A stretch of 64,000 bases of DNA from Datnioides undecimradiatus (GCA_008933995.1 WARS01000110.1:1798001-1862000), one strand, 5' to 3'; positions 1 to 13,698 are shown, counted from the stretch's first letter. Notes: generated from the sequence alone by a model not told the origin. Program-made: numbers and translations.

Positions 1-3000
1 ATGTGGTGTGCATGTGTGTGATTGTACGAGTCTATGCAGAGTAAATTTGGTTTAAAAAAAAAAACATTGTTTAGTATAAATATGAAATCAGGGAATTCCA
101 ACAGTGCTTTAAAGTCGTTGATTGGGAGTTTGTGTCATTGTCACATGATTTTTAACCAAAAACATGTTGGCTACGTGCAACTAATTCAAAGTGGCATCAA
201 AGCAAAAAGTCTTTAAATATGTAAATAAAATCTGTGTGATATTCCAGCAAGTAAAACAATAACAACAAAAAAACAACTGGTAATGCAGAATGTGTAATTG
301 TTGGTGATCAGTTACAAGAATTTTGCCACTGGGGCATGCCTAATTTTATGCATTTCTCTCACCAAGGTAAAACATTGGTGGTAATAGTTAACATGCGTTT
401 TGTCTTAATTACATCATCAAAAAGCTAGTAATGTGTTTCCTGTGTTTCTGGAAGTGTCACTGTTACACTATTACCGAATGGAAATTCTTAATGGTGTTAT
501 TTACTCCAATTCCGATTTTACTTTTCTGATTTTACCTTTTCTTTTCCCTGTTGTCATACGTGACTTTAGTATCAAGAAAAGAGAAGTAGTCTTGTTTTAG
601 GATTTGCCATTCCTAAATGACCAAATTTCTTTAAAAAAGTATTTTTGTAAAAGGTTAAAAATTGGGGTTATCCAAGAAGTTTGCTTGTTGGTTTAGAAAC
701 TACAAACATTTATGTAAGTTTTTTGGTTTTTTTTAAATTCCAACTTCCAACCAATTCTCATCTCAAATTTCTAAATTGCCTGTTTAAATTATATCACTTA
801 CGCCTCTGAGAAATCACGTTTTGTCTGTCAATTTGGTGTAATGGATGAATTAGCTCTGGTTGCAGTTGTTGACAGTGGTGCAGAGTTATGAAGAATTCAA
901 AGCACTTTGTTGCTGAACCGTACTGTGACTCTAGAAACCCTGGATGAAATGACTAATCTGATTTCACAGCTCTATGCAAACTTGTAGAAAAACAAAAAAC
1001 AAACAAAAAGAATTCCAGAGTTGTATCCCTGGTTGACAATTTGCACTCAGGGTTTATTTCTCTGATTGAATACAATATCTTAAAATAAAGGATATCTTTA
1101 TTTTAATATATAAATTACTCTAAGAATTTCTATAATTTCAGGTGTGACATATTTGAACACCAGCAGCATGTCATAGAGATATGTGGCAACATGCAACCTT
1201 CATGAGAGTCACAAATAGTTCAACATAAAGCTAGACAGGTCCATAAAATGACGAGACTAACATAATTATCTGTTAGTATCAACTGATTTACGGCAGTGAT
1301 TAAGCAATAACATCAGAATTAATAACTCATTCTCCTCCATAATGGCAGATATTTGCCTCTTCGTGAGTTAAACTCTTTTGAAATGTTTCGTACAAAACTT
1401 TCTTGGTTTTCTGAAGTCTCCTCCAACTGAAATATTACAGAGATACATTGACAGGCCAAAAACTCTTAGGAGAGCACATATCGAAGAAGGGCCCTGTTCG
1501 CTCAATTCAATTACCACAGCCCTATACACAATCCACAAGAGACAACGGTGCACCGGATGCTCATTTCAACTCCTCTTTCCCCAAATCCCCATAGAAATCT
1601 CCTTCGGTCGGACAATGCACTTTTTCCCATTTGAAAAAAAAGAAAGAAAATCAATATCTGGTTTCAATACATGTGGAAGCCGATCAATACCAGCCCTGGC
1701 TCTCTTTTTCTCTGCCACGCTCTTCCTCCAGTTTTCCCTCCATCTCTGGCAAATGGTAAATAGAAACAATGGTGTATGGTTATTGGGAGGTCAGGGTGCA
1801 GCCGGAGGAGAGAATAAGGCTGCTGATGAGAGTGCTTGAGCTGGAATCACACGGGCATCGATGCCGTTAACCTCTCTGTGGAGCGGCATTGGACAAAAGA
1901 GCTCGAAAGACACACACACACACGGTGACACACAGGAAAACATGCGTACGTTTAGCCCTCACAGGAGAGAAAATCACATGTTCGGGCCTCTGTGTGATTT
2001 GGGTGCTTGAGGTTGATGTAGACTTTGCACATTTGACTGCTGGAACTAAAGAACTCCAGCTACAGATATGAGATACAAGAATCATTTTGATAGGAGAAAG
2101 CACCTGAAATGAAAAAAAAAAACCCATGAAGATTGAGGCAAAATTTATGAAATACATTTTTAAAAAGCGGGAGTCAAGTGGAACTCATTAACCTCCATAT
2201 TTACGGTACATCTATAAAGCCCTCTCATATTGATATCCTTAAAAAGAAACTGTGCTGAAGTGTCTTCATCAACATGCTTTTCTCCATGATGAAGACGAGT
2301 CACTGACAAGATGAAACAGTACATAGTAGATAGTGAGAAGTAAATAAAAGCAATTTCCAGGAGGCATGACTGAACAGAGGCTACACGTCCAGTTCGACAG
2401 CAAGCGAACCCATAAGAATCAGAATAAGTAAATCCAATGCAAGAAGACATTTAATCATGCCATTCACAATATATGCCTTATCTCATATCTTGGGTCTTTT
2501 TCTAATGAATTCGATGTCAAAAGAATGATAGCGCCTACATTTTAAATTCACTGATTAATCCCGTCCCCGTCATTAGCTCTCACACACACACTACCTGTCT
2601 GCAATTTTGACATTTTGACAGACGTCTGCAAAAGTGACAGTTCATCTTGTATCACCGATCCTGATGCAAGACTACAAACAAGTATTATATCAAGCATGTT
2701 TGCTAAAGATGGGAGAGGAGCACTTGAGAGCAGTTAAGCAGGGGAGGGCTGTCCCTGTCATAACATCACGGCAGATGGGGTGTGAGGCTTCTTAATGACC
2801 CCACTGACCTGCTGAATCTGAAGACTTGTAGTGGTGTTTAGCCTTAGTTTGAACTCATCATGGATTTTTTGAATTTTTTTTTTATAGTATAGATAGATTA
2901 AAATGTTGGTATCTCATAATAACTGTGTCAGTAGCGTTTCTGGCTCTAAAATGAGGCTGCAAAACCTGAGAGGCATTCAGTGAACAGACAACAGCGAGTG

Positions 3001-3194
3001 CCAGCCTGTTTTAAGTCTTTTGAGAGCAGCAGGATAGGTGCCAGCCAGCTTGGGCAATTTGTGGTCTCTCTTTCAGCCCGTCAAGGACCCCTCTTATCGT
3101 GCCTGTCGTGGTTGCGAAAGAGAGGGCACAGTGGATGCGAAAGGGGGGCACAGTGGGGACCCTGGGAAGATCTATGGGACCCTATGGTGCTGTT

Positions 3195-3330
3195 GTCTCA
3201 CGAAAAAGGAATTACAAACAAATTGCTGAGGGCCAGTACATAATTTCAAGACTCATGGCAAGTTTATGACTTGCTAATGTTCCTAATTACATGGCCGTGA
3301 AAGACTTAATTAATTGAGGGGTGAATGGGG
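3195..3330. promoter_or_regulatory. Possible conserved non-coding element with homeodomain sites
   Basis: Non-repetitive sequence carrying several homeodomain-type cores: CCTAATTACAT near 3282-3292 and TTAATTAATTGA at 3306-3317. This density of TAAT words in otherwise mixed-composition sequence is typical of developmental enhancers in vertebrate gene deserts. The call is inference from texture only; alignment to another fish genome would decide it. Confidence 0.35.
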
Positions 3331-3439
3331 GACGCAGCGAGGGCGGGGTGGAGTTAAAGAAGAAGGGTGCAGAGAAAAGTAAGAAAAGAAAAAAAAAAAA
3401 ACTAGGCCCCAAAGTAAGAGAAAGAAAATAAGAGAGTGA

Positions 3440-3700
3440 TGAGAAGGAAAGTGGTTGCCTGTGTTTGTTATCATGGTTCCAGTGCATTGGCTTTTACTGC
3501 CTGAGGAGAATTTAGTGGCTCTCACTATTGCGTGCAAAAGAAAATGTGAGTCTCCGGGAAACGCGACCATTACGATCAACCCCTTGCTGATACCTAATAT
3601 GCCCCACGTTCCCCCCATGACTTTGCCAAAGTGTCTGTAATCATATTATTGTAAATGTTGGCGCAGTTAATTGCATGGAGAGGAAAATGGGCTACGCTTG
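3440..3700. promoter_or_regulatory. Possible conserved non-coding element
   Basis: Complex, balanced-composition sequence with retained CpGs (around 3555-3575 and 3660), a TTAATTGCAT word near 3667-3676 and a TAATCATATTATTGTAA stretch near 3639-3655. It contrasts with the A-rich, GA-rich DNA just upstream (3355-3440). No coding frame is convincing. Inference only. Confidence 0.35.
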
Positions 3701-4254
3701 GCGGGTTATGGGGAATTTTTTGAAAGTTTGTTTGCCCTCTGGAGTATTGGAGGCACTAATAATGGTGGATTGGAGGCGAGAGTGTAAGAGAGGGGAAGAT
3801 GGAGAGAGGAAGGAAGCAGGAGGAGGGCAACACTTAACCGAGAGTGTTTCTTGTCTCACCACAGCAATGTCTGATATGATATCAACAAATAAAGAATAAA
3901 GAATATGGCGCTGTTGATATGGATGACTACTTTTAAGTGTTTTGAATTCAGCATCAAATTGCAGGCAACTGACAGATAGTGAGGTGCGGTGGAATGGATA
4001 GGAACTGTGTCAACTTAAAGCATAAAGAACATTTTCACGCTGTTTAAAACAAGTACCTGATCTGGAAATAAATAAATAAATAAATATTCATTAAACACTC
4101 ATATACTGGCTGATTAAATCTGTCAAACATTTACTTATACTTGGTTATTACATTAATTTAGTGGCTTGTTTCAGAGGGTCAGTACAATTAACAGTATTCA
4201 TATCCATTGGCTGGAAAAAAAAATGTCTCACACATTTATTTATTTACAAAGGGG

Positions 4255-4425
4255 TCCACGATATGGATTCAATCCTTTTAGTTGACCATAACTTGGACCA
4301 AAAATTAATTTTGCTTTCGTCCACTGTCGAATTCAGTAGCTATTTAAAATTTTTTTGTAGTTGTAGTCACATTTTAGTCATTTTTAGCCTTCATAGTTTT
4401 AGTCAACAACCTGAAACCTGACATC
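4255..4425. mobile_element. Short interspersed repeat relic (TTTAGTC-rich)
   Basis: The segment repeats the words TAGTC, TTTTAGTC and TTAGTTGAC/TTTTAGTCAAC several times within about 150 bases. I recall a similar TTTTAGTC-rich tract from interspersed fish repeats, probably derived from non-autonomous DNA transposons, but I cannot name the family. No terminal inverted repeats or target-site duplications are clear, so it is a fragment at best. Confidence 0.3.
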
Positions 4426-5239
4426 CAGGAGAAACTCTGACAAGGAAATATACACATTTACCAGATTTTTCCACCTCCTAACACACACAGCCTCCAGAGA
4501 CAAGATTTATGTGTTACTGCAGGTTGTATATTATGCATTTTCTATCCCGCTAATGAAAACAAAACAACTGTGGCATGTTATCAAAGTTGTATTTTTATGT
4601 TGTCATTGTCTTGTCTTAGCCTAGAGTATTTCTTGTCATAGTTTTCATAGACAGAAATAACACTGGTAAGACTGTCAGTGTCTGCACATCTATGTCCCAG
4701 CTTACAGCGATGTTTAAAACTAATGCAGAAAGTAGTATGTCGTCTTTGTAGAGAGGAAGAAAGTAAGGTTGAGAAGGTCATGCTAGTAGATGTGTGTAGC
4801 AAATTCAATGCAGATACTATTGTACTACTATGTAACTAATACTATGTAACTCTAAAGACAGCTTGACGGTATTTGCCAAAAAGCTTGATCTTTATCCTAA
4901 ATTAGCTCTAGTCTCTAACAGTAATCCAGTATTCGAGGTCTTTACATTGATCAGTTATGGATAAGCTTGATTAAATTCACTTCTATTCTGTCATTATTTG
5001 AGTAGGAAAAAAAACAAAACATGTTGATATTGTCCTTTGGAAAATTTCATAAATTTTCATGTGGGTTATTCCTAGAAATAAATGAACTTTCCCTGATACA
5101 GTTTGTACTGGGGAACATATCAGTGTATTGTACATCAAAAGAATGGCATCTTTCATGCGCAGTAGATCAAGGATATTGGATACTGAATAGTGCACGTAGA
5201 CACGCGCTTCCACACATACACATACACTTGTACATGTCC

Positions 5240-5510
5240 CATCTCCCTCAGTCATGAAAAAAGGCCAAGCAGGCCAGGCAGTACAGAGGCAGGCCCGGCC
5301 ACTCGGAGCTCACCCAGGGAACATTAGTCATTTTCCAGCTCATTGCTGGGGCTCATTTAGCAAAGCCTCCTCCCGACCATCATCAATATCTCTCCTAAAG
5401 AGGCCTATGAGCTGGGAAGGACTAGGCTGCCCTAACCTGCTGTGGGTCACGCTTCACCATGCCTGCGCTGGATAGTGCCGGGAACTAATGAGAAATGACA
5501 AGAGGCTCTT
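5240..5510. promoter_or_regulatory. Possible conserved non-coding element
   Basis: About 270 bases of GC-balanced, non-repetitive sequence between AT-rich flanks. The plus frame at 5254-5475 is open but resembles no family I know. The words GGGAACATTAGTCATTTTCC and GGGAACTAATGAGAAATGAC suggest a regulatory block. Inference from texture only. Confidence 0.3.
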
Positions 5511-7660
5511 CAGACTTCTTTTCTCATTTTTTTGGAACCTGTTGCATCATTTTTCTTTAAATGAATGTCTTCTGCCTAGATGAGGCAGTGGAAATAGTTT
5601 TTGTAGTCAATGGACAATGAATGGTTGCTGTTTTGTTAGGAAATTTAATCAAATTAATTGTAAAGATGGAATAATTGTATGTCTGTAGAGCATATTTACT
5701 GTCACAAGGCTTTCCTCAGAAGTTCCAATGGCTTCTTGCAAGAGCCTTCCAATTGAGTCCAATCAGTTTTTACTTTTTTTTTTGGTAAGAATACTAAAGC
5801 ATTCCCAACTTGTGAAACACGTTACATGGTCTTCATCAGTGATTGGAGTTTGCTCAATGCCATGCAGATGGATCAGTAAGTGACACGCAAACTCAATAGT
5901 TAGGGGTAAATAAATCAATAATCTGATTTCTTGTATATTTTCATACAAATCACACCTCTTATCCCATCTAATCTAAAGGCCATAAAACCAGCCTTTCCAT
6001 TTGTAGATGCGCCCATTACTTATTGGTCAGCAGAGTAACAGTCTAACAGTATATGTATAGACCGTTCATCAGAGTAAGATGGACTGGAGGCTTTCGACAC
6101 CTGCTCACAGGCAGCCATACACAGATGAGACTAAATATTTGACCTCATTGTAGGTCGTATGAATCAACATACAGCAACCCTGATTAACTACATAGTAAAC
6201 ACAATACAGTGGTTGAGTTGTATGGAAGCCGAGCATTCTCCATGGCCTTCTCTATCATGGTACCAAGTCCTCATCAAGTCATGTTTGCCAGTTAGTTAGT
6301 TGGGAAACAAGAGCTCGACAGACCTGTCAACTGGCATTACCATCCTTAGGCACCACCACAGGCCTATCATCTAACTCATTTTTCAATTAACAAAAAAAAA
6401 AAGATGGAATTGTTTTCAGGATTTATTCTGAAGGTTGAAAATAAATGAAAGCTGAAACTGATTTTAAAAGCGTTTTGACCAAACTACTCTGTAGATTAAC
6501 CATTTGTTGCTTTATTTTACTTGGTGCGTCAGCAGCTCTACCTTTTTCCTCAGTTTTTTTCTCCACTTACTTTCAGTAAAAGACCAGATCAGAATATATA
6601 TTGTATTTATGCACTGTAAACTGTAGCAAACAGTGTGCTCTGACAGCAGAAAATATATCTAATTTTGCCTGCTCTGGGACAAAATCTGTATAAAACCCAG
6701 CTAAAAACAAACTGCTTTGACAATTTGTTGTTTTGGGTGAGACTTGTTTAAAATACTGTCTATGATAATACAGTATTTATTCAGCTGAAGGTTCCTTTGT
6801 CTTGTAAAATTCAACCTATTTTATTATCCAACACTATCTTGGCCAATAAAAAAAAAGACCAGCCACACATGTTGTAGATGCCTCGCAGCAAGACTGATGC
6901 TGCACAGGTTTCATTTTTAATCCTTTCTTATTTATTGCAGATATTCACTGGAGAGACTGAGAAAAAAAAAACAGAAGCGATAGGAAGAACAAATGAGAGG
7001 GAAATGAGAGAAAGAGTGATTAGACAGCGGCCAAAGCTCTAAAGTGAAAACAAAGAAATGCTGGTATAGAATGGTCCGTTGTAAACAAAGCTTAAAGAAT
7101 AATGAGAAAGTCTGTTTTGCTCTCCAAATATGTGCCTTTATGAATCTGGCTTTGTGCACAGGGAGAGGGTCGTGTTAACACACAAAGCAGTAATAGTAAG
7201 GGTAAAGTATATGGACAGTCTCGACATAGTAAAGCAGAACAAAGTAAACATAAATCAATACATTTTAATCCAAGCAAAGAAGACATTGTCACAAAAGTGC
7301 ATACAGTGTAGGCTACAACTAATAAGTCCTGTGTACATCGTTGTGTCTGTACCTTATCTATAGACATGTCAATCAAGACCACGCACTTCTGAAAACACCT
7401 AAAACTGTGCGTCAAGTACGTCTCTAAGTACCTTACAGCCCCCCAAAAACCCAAACATTAATATTCATTATTTTAAATACCAGACATCCATATCTCTGCT
7501 AGAGCCTGAACCCTTTGACCCTAGGAACGAGTGAAGCGAGAATAACCTGAACGCAGCGCCTTTGTTTTCAATGAGACAAATTCTTGGTTGTTGGCTGCAA
7601 CACAACACAAAAGTCTTCATTTACTTCTACCATCTGAGGATGCCAAGTGTGTGCCTGATT

Positions 7661-7675
7661 AAATATATTATATAC

Positions 7676-7709
<34 letters not shown>

Positions 7710-7710
7710 G
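7661..7710. repeat. (TA)n microsatellite
   Basis: Alternating TA from about 7676 to 7702, with TA-rich shoulders. Long TA tracts are self-complementary and can extrude cruciforms. Confidence 0.9.
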
Positions 7711-8775
7711 ACATAAAAGTACAGATTTTACTTTTATTTACTCAAAATGTATACTGCCTGCACCGACTTCCATGTTGTGTTCATATACTCAAGTGATACG
7801 GCATTAAAGACAAAACCAATAGCGGCATCATTAAATTTAATTTTGGACTATCACACAAAGTAGAGCAGCACAGTAAAATAGGGATGGAAGACCACAGGAT
7901 GGATGTCAGGAGGGCATCATCCTGCTGTGATAAAATGCTGACTCCAGTGGTGGGTTACTGGCAGCATCACCTCCGCTGGACTGCTCCTCCATTTTCGTTC
8001 GTATGTCCTGAAACAACTTGATTTGACCATCATAGTTTTGACCATGTCAGCATTTTCCTAGTACTGACCAAGCTTTGATGAAGGTTCGTCAAGGTTAGTA
8101 AGGGTAGGGTAAGCGTGAGCTGCAGATTGCTGATACTTTTGCCAGTATTCAATGTGTCTTCAAGCAAAAAAGGGTTTGCTTATTTAAGCTTCTACAGAAC
8201 TGCATCACTATCAAGGCTGAAAGCATCACAGGAAGCTTTCGAGCACATTAAAACCGCACATGAAACTCAAGATGACTACAATACCATAACAAAAGCGAAC
8301 CAGGACAGAATCGGATCACTTTATGATGCAACCTGGAATTTGCTATTATTGAATCCTTAAACAATCTTGAGACCTAATCATTTTGGACTAAAGCTATATT
8401 TTCCAACAACTCTTCCAACAACTACTACTGTTACAGTTGTTCTGCCACAGCTACTACTTCTTTGGGAAACTCAGAAGCTAGCCAGCAATATATTCTCAGT
8501 AGAATTGAGGCCATTTTTACTAGCTGCAACATGAAAGTTGTGTTTGCATTAATGCATCAATTATTATTATCCAAATACATAATGTACACTTTAGTGATAT
8601 GAGCTGTTCTGCATAATGAGTGCTACTACTACTAGTACTAGTACTACTACTGTAGGTTTAATTATTGCCGCTATCATCAATATGCTAAAAAAAATGCTAT
8701 GCTACTGGGATCTCAGGGTAAAAGTTTATTGTTTATTATTATCTCAAAATGGATGTTTTTTTTAATTATACATTT

Positions 8776-9240
8776 AGAATAGAATAGAATAGTACTTTAT
8801 TAATCCTTTGCAGGAAATTTTGGTTTTACAGCAGCCAGGAATAATCAGTACAAATAACAGTGCAAATAACTTTGAAAGAGAAAGATAATTTAGGCTAAAG
8901 GAAGTATAAGCAGAAAAGAAATGGTAACTGAATCTGTACAATGTCTTTTTTTAACGGCAAGGAAAAAAAGAAATATATAAATAAATAAAAAATATTAAAA
9001 ATGTAACATATTTTCAAACAATCAGTGCAAGATCAGTGGATATTGTGCAATGTGGAGCTTATAAAGTGCAATGTGCAACCCTTAATTATTATTGGTGTGT
9101 GTTATGAAGTCTAATGGCAGTTGGCAGGAAAGACTTCCTGCTCCTTTCTGTCTTGCACCTTGGCAGTATCAGTCTGTGACTGAAGGTGCTCCGCCGAAAC
9201 GCCTCCAGATCATGCAATGGGTGTGAGGCATGAGGATTTA
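8776..9240 (-). mobile_element. LINE 3' end (CR1/L2/Rex1-type), reverse-transcriptase C-terminus plus 3' UTR
   Basis: A non-LTR retrotransposon fragment inserted on the minus strand. From about 9238 down to 9089 the minus strand encodes the last part of a LINE reverse-transcriptase protein: a frame containing AFRRSTFSHRLILPRC, then KTERSRKSFLPTAIRLHN, ending at a TAA at 9091-9089. This arginine-rich ending is typical of fish CR1/L2/Rex1-clade ORF2 proteins. The 3' UTR follows to about 8793, with ATTAATAAAGTA near the end and a short pentanucleotide tail, seen on the plus strand as AGAATAGAATAGAATAG at 8776-8792. The catalytic domain, the endonuclease and the rest of the 5' part are absent, so this is a 5'-truncated copy, as is usual for LINEs. 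The open C-terminal frame with few changes suggests moderate age. The family within the clade is uncertain. Confidence 0.75.
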
Positions 9241-9618
9241 AGTCCAATTTAGCCCATAACACGTTTCTTTAGTTTTGATATAGATTAATAAGTTTGGTGT
9301 TCAGTAATAACTGATGAATTTGTTTATATTTCTGGTTGTTTTGCTTCATTATGATAACTTAACTGATGACTGATGGGAAGTTAAAGGTCAGCATCTCCGT
9401 CATTTATTCTGTTAACACTGTTAGTGAGCACAACAAGTATCTAGTCTCTCAACTGTATAGGTTTTGGTGCAGATATTCTGCAGTAGTGATTGTGTACTGT
9501 GTAGAAACATAATTGTGGAGATTGTTGTGTTTCTGATGGCGGCAGAGTGCCTCTAGCTGAAAAAGCATGGAAATGAAGTGGAAAATGCATATTATTAGGC
9601 AAATACAATCTCTTTAGA

Positions 9619-9620
<2 letters not shown>

Positions 9621-9662
<42 letters not shown>
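9621..9662. repeat. (TG)n microsatellite
   Basis: About 20 uninterrupted TG units. The open frames across it on both strands are artefacts of the dinucleotide. Confidence 0.95.
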
Positions 9663-9664
<2 letters not shown>

Positions 9665-11688
9665 AAGAGCGAAAAGCAGATAGAGATGGAGAGAATGATG
9701 CACTCTAAACACACGATTACATCTGCATTTCCACATCCAACATTTGTTTTCATTAAATTGCTATTCCGGCGTATTTGCTTTTGCATTCCTACATTTCACA
9801 GTATTTGCATCAAATTATGTGGTAAATGATCCACAAACATTTTACTAGACTTAACTTATAGATGCGGCATGTTCACTACTTACTACAGCTTTCGGCTTTT
9901 AACCTATGTTGGAACATAATCTTGGATAAATGATCTCATTTTTCCTTGAAACTTTGAGAACTTATTTAAACTATCTTTAACCACTTTTTATAGCTACAGT
10001 TGACATCCTATGCTCTCTTAAATGGAACTCCATGTCTTTTACATACATTTAATTTCCAGCTTGCCCTCTTGGGTAGCACTGAGCATGTTCTAAGGCTCTA
10101 TTCATGTACATATTTAGTTGTTTTTTTTTCTGAAAAACAAGTTAAAATCCCTGTTATTTTGATAAAAAAAAAAAAACCCACTAACAATCTACTTGGACTC
10201 AAAAACATGATTGGACTCGTACAACGAATAAACAAAATTTCTCATCCCAAAGGCAATTTTGCACACAGGCAATTTTCTGTGCTTGCGGGCGACCTGCACA
10301 CATCTGTTTGTCTATTATGGTGGTGAATAGGGAGGGCGGAGAGGGGGGGGGTTGGCCCTGGTATTTTTTTGATCATATCAACAACAGCAGGGACATGGGG
10401 CATCCATCATGACCTGACCACCTCTCCCGCTTGCATGTACTTGAACAGGCCCCACAAGTGGTAGCAATTTTCCATTTTCATTTGTTGACCACTTGACCAT
10501 GTGCTTTCCCCAGCTCCAGCGGATGAGCTCTCATTCATGGTCGACTTCTGGTCTGTATACACCTGCAAGCTCTGCTCCGATGCACTGGCTGCTGACAACA
10601 GAATGCAGGCAGCGTATCGTGCACCGCCCCAGAAATGAACATATACAACACCAAAGGGATCCACAGAGAGGAGGAGAAAAGCTACTGTATGAAGGAAGGC
10701 AAACAGGCATAAAGTCGTAAATACATTCCTAATGTTTTACTGTTAGCGTTTAGAACGTTTTACTTATTTGATCAAATTGTAATAACCCAACAGAGGAGAG
10801 AATAACAGTAGTTTTAGACAGTACTTATATCATCATATTAACTACTTAATGTTTAATTTTCTTTATTTTTTATTCTTTGTTTTTGCACACACTGGAATGC
10901 TTTGCTTCTCTTCCACTGCAACAGAGTGCATCACTAGCATGAGCTTAGAAACGGTGTCAGCTAATGTCAACATGTGACCAGCGTCCACCACAGCACGGAA
11001 AAAAACGAAAAGTCCAGAGTTAAAGTTAATTTTACTGCATAGGACATGAAATATACCACTAGCTCCGGTGATGACCACGTAAAGAAAGATGTCTGTGTCC
11101 ACCTCTACAACCATCTCACGACCACCTTCGCCAAGCAACCCACTGCCCAGTTTGCAGGCTTTTTTTTAATGAACAGGACAATCCATTTCCAGTGGAATAT
11201 GAGCAACTGCAATGTCCTTTGTTTCATGGATTTGATGGCTCTGGCATTGTTTTTTTGTGTGATGTTGTGATATACAAACAGCAAATGGGTTCTTATAATG
11301 GAGCCAGTCAAATATATATTTTAGTAAGTAATGTTAATGAAAATGTAAGGGTAATTTGTTTTCCAGCATTTGTCTTTTGTATGTCATGTCATATGTCATA
11401 TTTTGGCAGAAGATACACACTCACACCTACGGAGTGAAAGCCTCTTTCTATAGAAACAGTTGGTGTGTTGGTCTAGTATAGTCATATACTGCCAGTTTAT
11501 GGAAATTCTGTGCAGATACTATAGAAAGGAGTGATGTTGAGACCTTTTACAACAGTATACAAGAGTCTGCAGCCACTGTCTGCTGGGTGAAGCTGTGGCT
11601 TTAGAAATTGCTAATACCACTGCCCTATACTACTATCATTATTGTAAGCCAAGAAATTCACTGTGAAGCCATATGGAATATTGAATAA

Positions 11689-11712
11689 GGGTTCATCAGC
11701 CATAACAGATGG
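11689..11712 (+). repeat. Dispersed 24-bp repeat, copy 1
   Basis: Identical over 24 bases to 15654-15677 (begins GGGTTCATCAGCC, ends AACAGATGG). A degenerate counterpart of the inverted arm seen at the second copy may lie near 11748-11759. Possibly the end of a small non-autonomous transposon; the family is unknown. Confidence 0.5.
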
Positions 11713-12217
11713 GTTACTTTATTTATGTTTGCTTTGGTGTATCTTATAGTTATGGGTAAAATATTTGCCATTTAGCCGAAGGCTTAACGTTTCTCATTGT
11801 GTCCATATGCATATTCATATTCTTATCAATAAGTTAGCATCTCTTTTTCAGGTAGAAATGAGTCAATCCCAATAGAATGCAATGGAAGGATGTTGAAGTC
11901 ACACAGAGCTGCAACCATAAAGGCATTTCCCTCATTCAGATATAGAAGAGCAGATATGTAAGTTCCAGGAGCATTAATAGCAAAAATATGGAGGTGGGAT
12001 GCCAAAAACAGCCTTGTACATTGTTTTGGCAAATGAGTTGGTGGATTCCTCCTAGGCCCTCAGTGTACAACAGCATCCTGCTCACTCATCTTTCTGTACG
12101 TGTTGGCCCTGCTCCCCAGAACCACTTGCTGCTCTCCCTCTGGCCTCCTCTTCTGCTTCCTCCTCTCTGTCTTCCTCTTGTTTTCCCTCCATTCATCCAG
12201 CATTTCCTCCTCTCCAG

Positions 12218-12307
12218 CGGCCCAGACAATGGGACCCCGGCTGCAGCCAGCCACGGGGCCCCTCAAGCCGACTGAGTCTTTTCACAGCGAAGCCCAAGGG
12301 CTCCAGG
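12218..12307 (+). other. Candidate 90-nt exon (unproven)
   Basis: A long pyrimidine-rich tract (12130-12215) ends in CCTCTCCAG, and a donor AGG|GTAAAT follows at 12308. The enclosed 90 nt is a multiple of three and is open in the frame that reads AQTMGPRLQPATGPLKPTES. In that frame both ends are in phase 1, so the exon could be included or skipped without a frameshift. It is more GC-rich than its surroundings. I do not recognise the peptide and no neighbouring exon is evident, so chance remains the leading alternative. RNA reads spanning either junction would settle it. Confidence 0.18.
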
Positions 12308-13698
12308 GTAAATCCTACAACTTGGCATGCTAGCGTGCCAGCTAAAGGGATGCCAATGTCCGCCAGCATTGCTGCACTCTTCATTTGCAGCCTCCTCTCT
12401 TTGTTTTACAGTGTCTGTCTTTATGACTGTATATTTCTATGTGCTGCTTTGTCTCTGTGAATTCTTGGCTTTTCCATCTTCTTTAGTTTCTCTTTGTCTC
12501 TGTCTTGGCACACAGTGAAGTGTTGAATGTCTCATCTTCACCAGGTGTCCCACATCCACTTTTAGAAAGGAATTATTTATCAAATTTTCTAGTTTAAAAT
12601 GTTACATTTAATACTGCTGCCAGTAAAACTACAATGATATATGAATCTGCGTTGACCTTGGAGTTAACCCGAGCCGATCAGCTAGCATTGTCAGAACCTG
12701 ATACCAAATGGCAGCTTATAAGTTCTGAGTAAACCTGCTGATTTGCTCTATTACAATGCATTGATGTATGTTTTGCTTTTTTTCTGAGAAAGTGATGAGA
12801 TTGTTCACTCTCAAGTCTAAGTAGTAAATACACTGTTGGGCTTGGATGATCAAGTTTAGCATGTAAAGAATGGAAGCATTGTTACAAAGATAAACTCAAA
12901 ACTACACTTGCCAACAGTTCTTTTATTTAATTCAGTATCTGAACAGAAACTTCTTTCTCCCAATCTCTCCACCATCTCCAGCCGTAGCGTAGGTTCTCAG
13001 TTAAAAGTTTCTACAGCCTCATAGACATTATGTCCATGTTGCACATATTCATCGTGGAAGTAGCATGTAGCATGTGACATTGGATTGTCCCATTACCTGA
13101 GAGATTGAAGTCTCCATTGATGTTAGACTTTTAATAACCTGAACCATGGTCTTTCCCTAAACTTCACATTAAAACATCACAGAGGTAGACAACAGAAACT
13201 CCAAAGCAACTGCAATTCATAAATACATCAAAACATTTCTTCTAAATTCATTATATGACCAGTCAATTCAGCATATCTTGTCCCACTATGGTTATGCAGA
13301 TGCATCAGGTATTGTCACATACAGCATCAAAGCCTCACACACCTGACTGAAGGTAAAAGTTTCAAACTGGACATAGAAGTCACTCCAACATGTTAGAATT
13401 TATCATATTAACCAAAACCCAGCATGCATCTGTCACCAAGTGATTTAAACTTTTCTTGCTGAGTCAACTTAGTGAAGGGAGACATTTCTTCAGACGTGGA
13501 GCTCAACCCAAAAACACACTTCTTCGCTCCTGGCCGTTGTCACAACATGCTTAATTTAGAGGCCTCACACACCATCTACAATGGTGCCACTGTATTGTTT
13601 CCCGGCGTGCTGTCAGAATGGACTCCTAACCTGTCGCCAAGTTTATTGTTTACATACAGTGCAAATGCAGGGGTTCCAAATGGTCGGATTTCTCCGGA

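Larger units (their letters stand above)
1..8775. other. AT-rich spacer, no gene recognised
   Basis: No open frame here looks like protein: the longest (1378-1839, plus strand) begins on TTG rather than ATG and has no recognisable domain. The stretch holds short A and T runs, a six-unit CA tract near 1913, an AAAT tract near 4067-4085, the blocks at 3195-3330, 3440-3700 and 5240-5510, a repeat relic at 4255-4425 and a TA microsatellite at 7661-7710, all listed separately. I see nothing else I can name between 5511 and 7660 or between 7711 and 8775. Confidence 0.6.

Noticed and set aside
1378-1839. 153-codon plus-strand open frame
   Set aside because: Starts on TTG, no recognisable domain, and overlaps open frames on the other strand; treated as chance.
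8610-8650. CTA/AGT-rich short palindrome (ACTAGTACTAGT)
   Set aside because: A short trinucleotide-like tract with no further structure.
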